A DNA stretch of 64,000 nt from an uncultured Lachnospiraceae bacterium (lineage in GTDB: Bacteria; Bacillota; Clostridia; Lachnospirales; Lachnospiraceae): contig CATOJY010000007.1 of NCBI GenBank assembly GCA_951800685.1, forward strand, positions 57,003-121,002. The letters run 5' to 3'. The position numbers were made by a program, and so were the translations under genes. Positions 47,903-57,253 of this stretch are shown here, piece after piece (position 1 is the first letter of the stretch; every line of letters begins with the position of its first letter). The notes beneath the pieces are model-generated. The model saw only the letters and a list, made by a program, of their open reading frames with translations. It did not search any database and was not told the origin of the DNA.

Positions 47903-49216
47903 ATGAATATTATATTATTATCAGGGGGATCCGGTAAACGTCTGTGGCCGCTTTCTAACGACACCAGATCGAAGCAGTTTATCAAGATCTTTAAAGCGGA
48001 AGGGAATGAATATGAATCCATGGTACAGAGAGTGTACCGCCAGATTCTGTCTGTTGACAAGCAGGCAGAAGTGACGATTGCCACTTCCAAATCCCAGGTA
48101 TCTGCGATTCATAACCAGTTGGGTGCAAACGTGGGGATTAGCGTGGAACCAGGACGAAGGGATACCTTTCCGGCGATTGCATTGGCGGCGGCGTATCTTC
48201 AGGATGTGCGGAAGGTGCAAGAAGAGGAGGCGGTAGTAGTCTGTCCGGTGGATCCATACGTAGATACTGACTATTTCGAAGCGTTACAGCAGCTTGGAGA
48301 ACGTGCGGCCGTAAGTGGGGCGAATCTGGTTCTGATGGGCATAGAGCCCACCTATCCAAGTGCCAAATATGGTTATATTATTCCAGAAGACGGGAGTGCT
48401 CTGAGCAGCGTTTCAGTCTTTAAGGAAAAGCCTACAGAGAAGGTGGCGCAGGAATATATTGCAAAAGGGGCGCTCTGGAATGGCGGCGTCTTTGCATTCA
48501 GGTTGGGTTATGTGCTTCGCCGTGCCCATGAGCTGATTGAATTTAAGGATTACGACGACCTGTTTGATAGATATGAAACGCTTGAGAAAATCAGCTTCGA
48601 TTATGCAGTGGTAGAACATGAGAAGCAAATTGAAGTTATGCGTTTTGCAGGTATGTGGAAAGATCTGGGTACCTGGAATACGTTAACGGAGGCGATGGAG
48701 AGTGACAGGATCGGTAAGGCAATTCTAAATGAGGAATGTGATAATGTACATGTAATCAATGAGCTGAATGTTCCCGTGCTTTGTATGGGACTGAAAGATG
48801 TGGTAGTGGCGGCGAGTCCGGAGGGAATTCTTGTCTCGGATAAGAATCAATCCAGCTATATTAAACCGTTTGTGGACAAGATCGATCAACAAATCATGTT
48901 TGCGGAGAAATCGTGGGGCAGCTTCCAAGTGATTGATATCGAAGAAGGGAGTATGACGATCAAGGTGACGTTGAATCCTGGTCACGGCATGAATTATCAC
49001 AGTCATGAATTGCGGGATGAGGTGTGGACGGTGATCGATGGGCAAGGCAGGACGGTTGTGAATGGCGAGGAACGCCAGGTTGGCCCAGGAGATATCATTA
49101 AGATGCCAGCGAAAGTTGCGCATACGATCCTGGCAGATACGACATTGCATGTGATTGAGGTGCAGATCGGGACAGAGATCAGTGTACATGATAAGAGAAA
49201 ATTGGATATGCCGTAA
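47903..49216 (+). CDS. ManC-type mannose-1-phosphate guanylyltransferase with C-terminal cupin
   Basis: 437 residues: an N-terminal nucleotidyltransferase domain with LSGGSGKRLWPLS near residues 5-17, PSAKYGYI and LWNGGVFAF, then a cupin of the mannose-6-phosphate isomerase type II class (MNYHSHELRDEVWTVIDG, HTILADT). This matches bifunctional ManC that makes GDP-mannose, usually slightly longer. ATG 47903 follows GGGGGAG. It is bounded by terminators, so it is not in one operon with the mannoside genes that follow, although the pathway is related. Other sugar-1-phosphate substrates cannot be excluded. Confidence 0.88.
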   Translation: MNIILLSGGSGKRLWPLSNDTRSKQFIKIFKAEGNEYESMVQRVYRQILSVDKQAEVTIATSKSQVSAIHNQLGANVGISVEPGRRDTFPAIALAAAYLQDVRKVQEEEAVVVCPVDPYVDTDYFEALQQLGERAAVSGANLVLMGIEPTYPSAKYGYIIPEDGSALSSVSVFKEKPTEKVAQEYIAKGALWNGGVFAFRLGYVLRRAHELIEFKDYDDLFDRYETLEKISFDYAVVEHEKQIEVMRFAGMWKDLGTWNTLTEAMESDRIGKAILNEECDNVHVINELNVPVLCMGLKDVVVAASPEGILVSDKNQSSYIKPFVDKIDQQIMFAEKSWGSFQVIDIEEGSMTIKVTLNPGHGMNYHSHELRDEVWTVIDGQGRTVVNGEERQVGPGDIIKMPAKVAHTILADTTLHVIEVQIGTEISVHDKRKLDMP

Positions 49217-49223
49217 ACATTAA

Positions 49224-49256
49224 GGGAGTATTTCGGAAATGAAATATTCCCTTTTT
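49224..49256 (+). terminator. Terminator of the ManC-type gene
   Basis: An 11-bp stem with one G-T pair (49224-49234 with 49241-49251), 6-base loop and five T residues. Confidence 0.9.
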
Positions 49257-49451
49257 GAGTGTGGAAAAAGAAGAAACAGATTCAGAAAATAGAAGATTTT
49301 CCGTGAATGTGCACAGAATAGGATTCAAAAAATTGACTATAATTAATAAAAAGAATAGTTTTACTGAAAAATAGATAGACAGCATAAATAAATCATGCTA
49401 TTATAATGTCATAACAATATAATAATATAACGAAATGAAGGAGGAAATATT

Positions 49452-50822
49452 ATGAACCTGAAAAGAGTTGCAGCTCTGTTGCTCTCAGTGACAGTTGCAG
49501 TTACAGCGTTAGCAGGATGTGGAAACAGCAGCAATAGCGGAAGTGGCAGTGAGCAGAGTACGCAGACAGAAGAAACAGGAAGCGAGGAGCCGGCAGCAGA
49601 GACAGACAATGCTGGTTCGCAAGAAGCAGATGCAGGGTCTGAGGAAGAAACGGCAGCAGGCGGCACGTTGGAATTCTGGAATGATAAGATGGCAAATATC
49701 GAGCAGTCATCTCTGGATAAAGTGTTTGGGACGATTCAGTCAGCATCTGGTTATACTTTGGATATGATTCCTTATCCGGATACAGCTTCTTATCAGACAG
49801 CTATGCAGCAGACAATCCGTGATGAGAAGGCGCCGGGACTCTTTACCTGGTGGAGCGGTTCTCAGCTGCAGACACTGGTAGAAAACGGATTGGTAGAAGA
49901 TCTGACATCTGTATGGGATAGTTCTATTTATGACGCGGGAGTGTCTCAGGGAGTTGCGGATGCGTTTACATTCGATGGAAAGATCTATGCGGCACCTTGG
50001 AGTGTTCTGTACAATGTAGTGCTCTATAACAAGACAGTATTTGACCAGTATGGTTTGAAAGAGCCGGAGACTTTTGATGAGTTCCTGCAGGTGTGTGAAA
50101 CCCTGAAGTCCAATGGCGTGACACCGATCGCTTTAAAGAGTGATTCATGGGCAGGTTTCATCTGGTTCCAGGCATTGCTTGCGGCTAAGGATGTAGAACT
50201 GTATAAAGGAATCTGTGATGGAAGCATCAAATATACGGATCCTAGAGTTGTGGAAGTGATGGAAGTCTGGAAAGAAATGCTGGACAAAGACTATTTCTCT
50301 GTTCCGATCGACTGGCAGGACGTAAGACCAAGCTTTGCCAAAGGGGAAGTGGCTATGATGTTGGAGCCTCATGTGGAATTCACTGGCATGAAGAAGGACT
50401 TTGACATGGTAGAAGGTGAGAGCATTGACGCTTTTGTAGTTCCATCTATGGATGGCGGCAAGAAGACAATCTTCTTTGAGGCAGCGCCTCTATGTGTCTC
50501 TACTGCCAGTGCACAGAAGGAAGACGCGTTGAAGGTTCTGGAAAAATGGTATACGGAAGATGTGCAGAATATGTTCCATGAGGAGTTTGGCTATACCAAC
50601 ACGAGTAAGATCAGTGTGGATACTCCTGTTGTCCAGGAAATTCTTGATGCGACAGCTGATGCAGACCATTATCAGTTAGTACTTAGATTCTATGAAAGCA
50701 CGCCCGATAAGCTGAGGGATTTCGTGCTGGATGAGCTGATGAGGTTCCAGCTGAAAAATGCGACTGTTGAAGACATGCTTAATACGATCCAGGCAGAGGC
50801 AGATACTGTATTTGGTAATTAA
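49452..50822 (+). CDS. Sugar ABC transporter substrate-binding lipoprotein
   Basis: 456 residues: a lipoprotein signal with lipobox LAGC, a Ser/Glu/Thr-rich linker, and a family 1 extracellular solute-binding domain (EFWNDKMANIEQS, ITPI-like and FAKGEVAMMLEPH segments). A consensus AAGGAGG lies before ATG. It precedes two MalF/MalG-type permeases and an alpha-mannosidase, so the ligand is probably a mannose-containing oligosaccharide; that is inference from context. No ATPase gene is present, so a shared MsmK-type ATPase elsewhere is expected. Confidence 0.93.
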   Translation: MNLKRVAALLLSVTVAVTALAGCGNSSNSGSGSEQSTQTEETGSEEPAAETDNAGSQEADAGSEEETAAGGTLEFWNDKMANIEQSSLDKVFGTIQSASGYTLDMIPYPDTASYQTAMQQTIRDEKAPGLFTWWSGSQLQTLVENGLVEDLTSVWDSSIYDAGVSQGVADAFTFDGKIYAAPWSVLYNVVLYNKTVFDQYGLKEPETFDEFLQVCETLKSNGVTPIALKSDSWAGFIWFQALLAAKDVELYKGICDGSIKYTDPRVVEVMEVWKEMLDKDYFSVPIDWQDVRPSFAKGEVAMMLEPHVEFTGMKKDFDMVEGESIDAFVVPSMDGGKKTIFFEAAPLCVSTASAQKEDALKVLEKWYTEDVQNMFHEEFGYTNTSKISVDTPVVQEILDATADADHYQLVLRFYESTPDKLRDFVLDELMRFQLKNATVEDMLNTIQAEADTVFGN

Positions 50823-50845
50823 TACAAAAATACAAAGGATAGACT

Positions 50846-50888
50846 GGGCCGGCACAGCGGGAATGTTTGGCTGCGCGGCCCTTTTTTT
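50846..50888 (+). terminator. Internal terminator between binding protein and permease genes
   Basis: A GC-rich imperfect stem (GGGCC at 50846 with GGCCC ending 50881) is followed by seven T residues. Partial read-through here would make more binding protein than permease. Confidence 0.8.
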
Positions 50889-51013
50889 CAAAAAGAACGA
50901 AAGCGGGATTTGAGAAATCGGGAAACGGATCCTGTAAACGGGGATTGCTTGTTTTGTCATCTGGAGAGATGGGGAGTGGAAGCAGTGGTGGTGAAGAGGA
51001 GGTATACCAGGGA

Positions 51014-51880
51014 ATGCGCAAGTCTTTTTCTTTCAAAAAATATAAAGATTATTTATATATAGCGCCGGCAGTTTTGTTTATCACAGTTTTTTTCATCAGT
51101 TCGATCGTCTATGCGTTCAGACTCAGTTTTTTTGAGTGGGACGGTTTTTCTGACATGAAATTTGTGGGGTTGGAAAATTATCTGAGACTATTCAGGGACA
51201 AAAACTTTTTGACATCGGTCATGAATACGATCATCTGGGTCGCAAGTTCGCTGGTATTGTCTTTGGCAATGCCGTTACTGTTTGCCATCCTGATTGTGAA
51301 AAGTTCCTGGTCAGGAGGATTTAAGAATATTTTCTATTTCCCGTCGGCATTGTCCGGCACAGTTGGCGGCCTTTTGATGACTTCTATTCTGTCGATCTAT
51401 GGTCTTCCAAAGATTGTCGGGATGATGGGATTTCCGGAACTAGTCAGAGACTGGCTGTCCATTCCCTATGTCAACACGTTTGTGATGATCGTATCTGGCA
51501 TCTGGCAGGGGTTGGGGCTTAATATGCTTTTGTTTATTTCAGGCCTAAACAGTCTGGATGCGTCCCCCATAGAAGCGGCACAGATTGAAGGAGCGAAGAC
51601 TTTTCAGATGTATACAAGGGTAGTGTTTCCTCTGATGAAGAACACGATCGTGGTGGTTCTTCTGATGTCGTTAGTCAACAGCTTTAAAACGTTTGATAAT
51701 ATCTGGATCATGACGAAAGGCGGTCCCTACAGGACATCAGAGACACTGGCGCTCACCATGTACCAGGAATCCTTTATCCGGAATGATTTTGGACGGGGTG
51801 CAGCTGTTGCAATCGTGCTTACTGTGGTGGTAGTCTTTGTTTCTTATTTCAATATTAGAAACTCTTTTAAAGAAGATTAA
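51014..51880 (+). CDS. Sugar ABC transporter permease (MalF/UgpA-like)
   Basis: 288 residues with six membrane segments and the permease EAA loop (DASPIEAAQIEGAKTFQMY). ATG 51014 starts the expected MRKSFSFKKYKDYLYIAPA and lies 11 bases after AGAGGAGG; longer in-frame versions begin inside the upstream terminator and are unlikely. Forms the membrane channel with the next gene. Confidence 0.93.
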   Translation: MRKSFSFKKYKDYLYIAPAVLFITVFFISSIVYAFRLSFFEWDGFSDMKFVGLENYLRLFRDKNFLTSVMNTIIWVASSLVLSLAMPLLFAILIVKSSWSGGFKNIFYFPSALSGTVGGLLMTSILSIYGLPKIVGMMGFPELVRDWLSIPYVNTFVMIVSGIWQGLGLNMLLFISGLNSLDASPIEAAQIEGAKTFQMYTRVVFPLMKNTIVVVLLMSLVNSFKTFDNIWIMTKGGPYRTSETLALTMYQESFIRNDFGRGAAVAIVLTVVVVFVSYFNIRNSFKED

Positions 51881-51891
51881 GGAGGGTTAGT

Positions 51892-52713
51892 ATGCATAAA
51901 ACAAGTAAGAAAAACAGACGGATCATCAACAGTATATTGGGCATATTGGCAGTTATTTGGTTTGTTCCTGTCATTTTTGCGGTGTTGAATATGTTGAAAG
52001 GGCAGGTAGAGTATAATATGGGAAGCTTCTGGGCGCTTCCCGAAGGCAATGAATTTATGGCAAATGTAAGTTATATCAGGGATAATGCCAAGATCTTCCA
52101 GGGTATGCTAAGCAGTCTGCTTTATTCTACCTTAGGCGCTGTATTTGCGGTGATCCTGGGAACGATGGCAGCGTATGCCATTGCGCATCTTAAGATCAAG
52201 CACAGAATGTTTTGGTTTATGGTCATCTACAGCGGTACTATTTTCCCGTTCCAGATTTATCTGATCCCAATTTTTTCTGGCTATGCAAAGTTGGGTTTGT
52301 ATGATACCAGGCTGGGTATGATCTTATTTTATACGGCGATTTGTATTCCTTTTGTCATGTTTGTACTGCGGAACTTTTTCACTGGGATCTCCAGAGAAAT
52401 CTGTGAATCTGCAAAGCTGGATGGTGCAGGAGATTTCCAGATTCTGACCAGGATTTTTGTCCCTATGGCCAGGGCACCGATCTCAGTTGTGCTGTTGTCC
52501 CAGTTCACGTTCTGCTGGAACGACTTGATGTTTGGCCTGACTTTCACGAAATCGAAGGAGATCAAGCCCGTTATGGCCTCCTTATCTTTGATGAACACGG
52601 GACATGCGCCTGCTATGCTGACAGCCTGTCTGGCAGCGTCCCTGCCTACTATCCTGTTCTTCGTCTTTTTGAACAAGAATTTTGAGGCCGGGTTTGCTTA
52701 TACCGGAAAGTAA
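51892..52713 (+). CDS. Sugar ABC transporter permease (MalG-like)
   Basis: 273 residues, six membrane segments, and the EAA motif region REICESAKLDGAGDFQI. It starts 11 bases after the first permease, with GGAGGG as ribosome binding site. Partner of the preceding permease. Confidence 0.93.
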   Translation: MHKTSKKNRRIINSILGILAVIWFVPVIFAVLNMLKGQVEYNMGSFWALPEGNEFMANVSYIRDNAKIFQGMLSSLLYSTLGAVFAVILGTMAAYAIAHLKIKHRMFWFMVIYSGTIFPFQIYLIPIFSGYAKLGLYDTRLGMILFYTAICIPFVMFVLRNFFTGISREICESAKLDGAGDFQILTRIFVPMARAPISVVLLSQFTFCWNDLMFGLTFTKSKEIKPVMASLSLMNTGHAPAMLTACLAASLPTILFFVFLNKNFEAGFAYTGK

Positions 52714-52821
52714 TTGTAGAATTATTATAAACAGGCCCGCCTGTCGGGCCGCATGACAATCTGCATGGCGCAGAGAAAGAGGACAGTCAATATTATATCA
52801 GGAAAGGTACGGAGAATATTT

Positions 52822-55287
52822 ATGAACTTAAAGAAGCATTGGAAAGTATATTTGATCCATCATTCCCACACGGATATCGGTTATACAGAAAGACAGGATA
52901 AGATTATCAGCTATCACTGTGATTTTATTAAGCAGGCGATAGACATTCTCAATGATATCCATGAAAACCATAGGGAAGAATATCAGGGATTTGTATGGCA
53001 GTGCGAGAATTACTGGCAGGTGAAGAATTTCTATGCCCATGCTCCAGAGGAGTATATCCGTGATTTTGAGAAGTATGTACACAGCGGAGAGATCGGGCTG
53101 TCTGGAAATTACCTGAATATGACGGAGCTAATCTCAAAGGAAGTACTGGATACAAGAATCGCACAGGCACAGGAATATGGACGCAGCATAGGACATCCGG
53201 TGATTTCCGGGATGACCGCCGATATCAATGGATTTGCCTGGGGATATGTGGATTCCTTAGCGGAGCATGGGATAAAACATCTTTATTCCTGCCTGCATCC
53301 TCACCATGGCATGTTTCCGCTTTACAGGAAGGTAATGCCTTTCTACTGGGAAAGTCCCAAGGGCAATAAGGTTCTTGTGTGGAACGGAGAGCATTATCAT
53401 TTCGGCAATGAAATGTTCCTATCGCCGCATGGAGGCTCTTCTTATATGACTTATGATGAGTTCCACAAGCCTCTTGGAAACAATAGTGTGCTGATCCATT
53501 CCGCAAAGGAGACGGATGAGAAGGAAATAGAAATTGCCACGACCAGGTTAGAACGTTATCTGGCAAATCTGGAGGAAGAGGGTTATCCTTATGAGCTGGT
53601 TCCCTTTATGGTATCAGGGGCGATCACGGACAATGCGCCGCCGAGCCGAAAGATTGCGCAGAGGGTGCAGGAACTGAACAGAATCTTCCAGGGACATGCG
53701 GAATTCCGTATGGTGACATTAGAGCAGTTCTTCCAGGAAGTGGAGGAGCATTGTACGGATATCGCCACTTACAGAGGCGACTGGAACGATTGGTGGGCAG
53801 ATGGCGTTGGCTCAACACCGGCGGCAGTCAAGATTTTCTGTGACGCTAGGAGAAAATATAATATTTGCCGGAAATTAGATGGACAGCAGAGCCTGGGAGA
53901 CGAAGCGCTGATGGAGCAGGCAGCAGAGAACCTTATGCTTTATGCGGAACATACATGGGGATATTCTTCTTCTGTTTCAGAGCCGTGGGAGACTCTCGTA
54001 GGCGATCTGGAAATGAAGAAAACGGCATATGCAATCAATGCCAATACAGAAGTGTCGCGGAACCTGGATGAGATCCTTGCCAAAAAGGGTGAGGTGACCA
54101 TTGCGCAGGACAGACCGCAGAAGTATAAGATCATTAATCCACACAGCATGGATTTGAAAACGAAAGTATATTTGTATATTGAATTTTGGGAATACATGGA
54201 AGGGATCAGCTACAGCGAGAATATGCCCATAGAAGTAGTTGATCTGGCTACAGGAGAAGTTCTGCCGTCTCAGGTTAAGAGGATTGCAAGGGCAACCCAG
54301 GTGGAAGTGCTTGTGACGTTGAAGGCGGGAGAAGAGAAAGACGTCATGATCCGTCTTGCAAAAGACACGAAGCCTGCTGTGGTGAAGAATCATGCGCATA
54401 TTGGTGCAGAAGGCGTAAGGGATGTGATTCAGCCAGATGGCTATAGGATGGACAACGCTTGTATTGAAACAGACTTCTATCAAGTGATTCTGGACCAGAA
54501 GCGCGGTATTGCAAAGATCATTGATAAAAAAGACGGACGGGACCTGATTAGAGAGAATACAACATATCCTGCCTTTACAGGCATCTATGAAGTGACAGAT
54601 ATGCACGAGCAGGCGTGTGAGAGCAGAAGAAGAATGGGAAGAAACCGTAAGGATGTATCGACTGCCCGCTATGTTTCGACCTTGAAAGACATCCGTATTG
54701 TGGAGAATGGTACGGTTTATACGGCAGTCCAGCTGGATTATGATCTTTATGGAACAGGATTTTACAGTGTTTTCCTGAAAGTATATAAGGAAACTGCCCG
54801 TCTGGAAGCAATGGTGAGGATTCACAAGAACAGCGTATGGGAGCCGGAGAATCTCTATATTTCCCTGCCGTTTACTGCGGGTGAAGGGGAAGTGAAGTAT
54901 ATCGATAAGACGGGCTGTATCATCCGTCCCGGCATCGATCAGCTCCCTGGCACGAATATGGAGTTTTATCTGTTGCAGAACGGTATTGTGCTGGAAGGTA
55001 AAGAGAAAACAGTGACTCTCGCCATCAAGGATGCTCCGCTTGTGACATTCGGGGACCTGGAGGCGCATCCGATCAGTCTCTGTGATGCGAACGATGTGGA
55101 GAAGAATCAGGCGGAAGCTTATTCCTGGGTAATGAACAATTTCTGGGAGACTAACTTTAAGGTTGATCTGGGTGGTTTCTATGAGTTTGCCTATACGTTG
55201 TCTACCCATGATAAGTGTCCAGCAAAGGAAGCTGTAAAGATCTGTGCTGCGGACAACGAAGGCATATTGGGATTTTATGCAGAGTAA
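52822..55287 (+). CDS. Alpha-mannosidase, glycoside hydrolase family 38
   Basis: Retaining alpha-mannosidase of 821 residues without signal peptide, so it acts on imported substrate. The zinc site begins with HHSHTDIGYT (His14, His16, Asp18), and the nucleophile is Asp134 in GMTADINGFAWG. A long C-terminal beta-sandwich region follows. ATG 52822 lies 7 bases after GGAG; a further upstream ATG lacks support. It follows the transporter genes and precedes the ROK kinase, which fits cytoplasmic release of mannose. Confidence 0.93.
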   Translation: MNLKKHWKVYLIHHSHTDIGYTERQDKIISYHCDFIKQAIDILNDIHENHREEYQGFVWQCENYWQVKNFYAHAPEEYIRDFEKYVHSGEIGLSGNYLNMTELISKEVLDTRIAQAQEYGRSIGHPVISGMTADINGFAWGYVDSLAEHGIKHLYSCLHPHHGMFPLYRKVMPFYWESPKGNKVLVWNGEHYHFGNEMFLSPHGGSSYMTYDEFHKPLGNNSVLIHSAKETDEKEIEIATTRLERYLANLEEEGYPYELVPFMVSGAITDNAPPSRKIAQRVQELNRIFQGHAEFRMVTLEQFFQEVEEHCTDIATYRGDWNDWWADGVGSTPAAVKIFCDARRKYNICRKLDGQQSLGDEALMEQAAENLMLYAEHTWGYSSSVSEPWETLVGDLEMKKTAYAINANTEVSRNLDEILAKKGEVTIAQDRPQKYKIINPHSMDLKTKVYLYIEFWEYMEGISYSENMPIEVVDLATGEVLPSQVKRIARATQVEVLVTLKAGEEKDVMIRLAKDTKPAVVKNHAHIGAEGVRDVIQPDGYRMDNACIETDFYQVILDQKRGIAKIIDKKDGRDLIRENTTYPAFTGIYEVTDMHEQACESRRRMGRNRKDVSTARYVSTLKDIRIVENGTVYTAVQLDYDLYGTGFYSVFLKVYKETARLEAMVRIHKNSVWEPENLYISLPFTAGEGEVKYIDKTGCIIRPGIDQLPGTNMEFYLLQNGIVLEGKEKTVTLAIKDAPLVTFGDLEAHPISLCDANDVEKNQAEAYSWVMNNFWETNFKVDLGGFYEFAYTLSTHDKCPAKEAVKICAADNEGILGFYAE

Positions 55288-55373
55288 CGTAGTGATTCAG
55301 AGAATGCTGGGGAATAGGGGATTTTCCGTATAGATTTGAGATTGTGCTTAAGGGGAATTATGGAGGTTAAGGA

Positions 55374-56303
55374 ATGAAGGTTTATCTTATGCTTGACGTA
55401 GGCGGCACCAATATCAAGGCAGGCGTTTTGTCAGAGGATGGGGTTTTGTGGGAAGACGGTATTATAAGCTTTGATGCAAAGTCCAAAGGAAGCAGAGAGG
55501 AAATCTTTCAGAACTTTGTCGCAATACTGGATGGTTTGGCAGAGAAACTTCCGGAAAAGGAAATACAAATCGAGGGGATTGGAATGGCTTTTCCCGGTCC
55601 CTTCGATTATGAACAGGGAATCAGCCTGATGCAGGGTCTGGATAAATATGATGCGATTTATGGCATCCCTATTGCGGAGGAGCTAAAGCGTTATTTTCCA
55701 ACATGTAAGAACAGTACTTTGCTTATGGAAACACGGCAGTTTCTTTTTCTTCATGATGTGGAAGCTTTTGCCGTGGGAGAGAGCCATTATGGCAGTGGAA
55801 GAGATTGTGAAAGAGTGATGTACCTTTGTATAGGAACAGGAGCAGGTTCTGCCTTTACCAGGCACAGGGAGATTCTGAAAGGTGAAGATGGAACGGTGCC
55901 GCCCAATGGATGGATTTTTGCGACGCCTTTTCTGGAAAGCACAGTGGATGACCACCTTTCGGTGAGAGGGCTTTCGTCTCTTAGCAGAAGAGCATTTGGA
56001 GAGGCCAAAAACGGAAAGGAACTTTATGAGCTATGTAAGGAAGGCAATCAGACCGCTCTTGCAGTATACGAGGAATTCGGCAGTTGGCTGCGGGAAGCGA
56101 TGCTTTCTTTCTTAGATACTTTCCGGCCAGATGGTTTTGTGCTGGGTGGGCAGTTGTCGAAAAGTTTTTGTTACTATGGGAAGGCATTTGCAGAAGAGTG
56201 CAGGAAAAGAGGAATCACCGTCTATTTGACACAGGACACTTCCAAAAGAGCTTTGGAGGGATTGTATGTAAGGATGAAAATGTGTTCCCCGCTTTCGTTG
56301 TAA
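55374..56303 (+). CDS. ROK family sugar kinase, probably mannose-phosphorylating
   Basis: 309 residues with the ATP site DVGGTNIKAGV (from Asp8) and LCIGTGAGSAF. The ROK zinc signature CXCGXXGCXE is not seen, so it is a divergent member. No DNA-binding domain, so it is a kinase rather than a repressor. Between alpha-mannosidase and mannose-6-phosphate isomerase it most likely makes mannose-6-phosphate, by context only. GGAGGTTAAG precedes ATG. Confidence 0.85.
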   Translation: MKVYLMLDVGGTNIKAGVLSEDGVLWEDGIISFDAKSKGSREEIFQNFVAILDGLAEKLPEKEIQIEGIGMAFPGPFDYEQGISLMQGLDKYDAIYGIPIAEELKRYFPTCKNSTLLMETRQFLFLHDVEAFAVGESHYGSGRDCERVMYLCIGTGAGSAFTRHREILKGEDGTVPPNGWIFATPFLESTVDDHLSVRGLSSLSRRAFGEAKNGKELYELCKEGNQTALAVYEEFGSWLREAMLSFLDTFRPDGFVLGGQLSKSFCYYGKAFAEECRKRGITVYLTQDTSKRALEGLYVRMKMCSPLSL

Positions 56304-56397
56304 TTTTGTCCAGTAAATGGTAAGATGATACAGAATGATGTGTTTAGTATGTTATCTACCCTCTGGACTATTACGGGGTGTACGCAGGAGGTTCATA

Positions 56398-57117
56398 ATG
56401 CTGAATAGAGAAAAAGGCGCAGCGCCGTTGTATTCGCAGATTGTAGAGATCCTCAAGGCCCAGATCGAAAACGGGGATTTCGTAAAAGGGGACCAGTTTC
56501 CTACGGAGAAGCAGATGCAGGAAACTTACCAGGTCAGCCGGATCACTGTCAGGCAGGCGATCAACGAACTGGTCAACGAAGGGTACCTGCAGTGTGCGCG
56601 AGGAGTTGGAACAACAGTAGTCTATGGTAAGATCGATGAGAATCTAAAGAATCTGGTCAGTTTCACGGATGAGATGAAACTTCATGGTAAGGTGATGAAT
56701 ACCAGCTACTGCGATATGTCGCTGATTCATGCGGGGAAGACGGTGGCAGCGCAGCTTGAGATTGAACCGGGAGAAGAGTGCTACCGGCTGGTGAGAGTCA
56801 GGAGCGTAGGAGATGAAGCGATCGTGTATTCCATTACCTATCTGAAAAAGACAAGGGAATATCCTCTGGATACCAGCTATTATATGGAGTCGCTGTACCA
56901 GTTTTTACAGACAAACTGTAATACAAAGGTGGTAAAGGGGCGCGACACGCTGGAAGCAGTGGCAGCTACGGTTGAAATCGGGGAATATTTATCCATTCCG
57001 AAAGGAGTGCCCGTATTTAAGAGGGTGCGCAAGGCTTATGAAGAAAATGGTGATATTGTGGAATACACAATCTGCTATTATCCAGGGGACAGATATAAAT
57101 ATTCTGTAGAATTGTAA
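56398..57117 (+). CDS. GntR/HutC family transcriptional regulator
   Basis: 239 residues: an N-terminal GntR winged helix (PLYSQIVEILKAQIENGDF, FPTEKQMQETYQVSRITVRQAINEL) and a C-terminal UTRA ligand domain. ATG 56398 follows CAGGAGG. It sits inside the mannoside gene group and is the obvious candidate regulator; its ligand may be a sugar phosphate. No clear operator was identified. Confidence 0.93.
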   Translation: MLNREKGAAPLYSQIVEILKAQIENGDFVKGDQFPTEKQMQETYQVSRITVRQAINELVNEGYLQCARGVGTTVVYGKIDENLKNLVSFTDEMKLHGKVMNTSYCDMSLIHAGKTVAAQLEIEPGEECYRLVRVRSVGDEAIVYSITYLKKTREYPLDTSYYMESLYQFLQTNCNTKVVKGRDTLEAVAATVEIGEYLSIPKGVPVFKRVRKAYEENGDIVEYTICYYPGDRYKYSVEL

Positions 57118-57133
57118 AATATAAAAGATGAAA

Positions 57134-57220
57134 AGATTTTCTAAGGCGCCATGGAACGCCGTCTAAGAAAATCTAAGTCTCGTCTCAAAGAATCGCTGTT
57201 GGACGATTCTTCTGAAATCT
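57134..57220 (+). other. Two tandem hairpins in the leader of the mannose-6-phosphate isomerase gene
   Basis: Hairpin 1 pairs AGATTTTCT with AGAAAATCT (57134-57142, 57166-57174) with an inner GGCG/CGCC. Hairpin 2 pairs AAGAATCG with CGATTCTT (57188-57195, 57204-57211). AAATCT at 57215-57220 could instead pair with the start of hairpin 1. No T run follows, so this is not a simple terminator. Confidence 0.5.
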
Positions 57221-57253
57221 AAAAAAGAGTAATGGCCAAGAATGGGGATTGAT

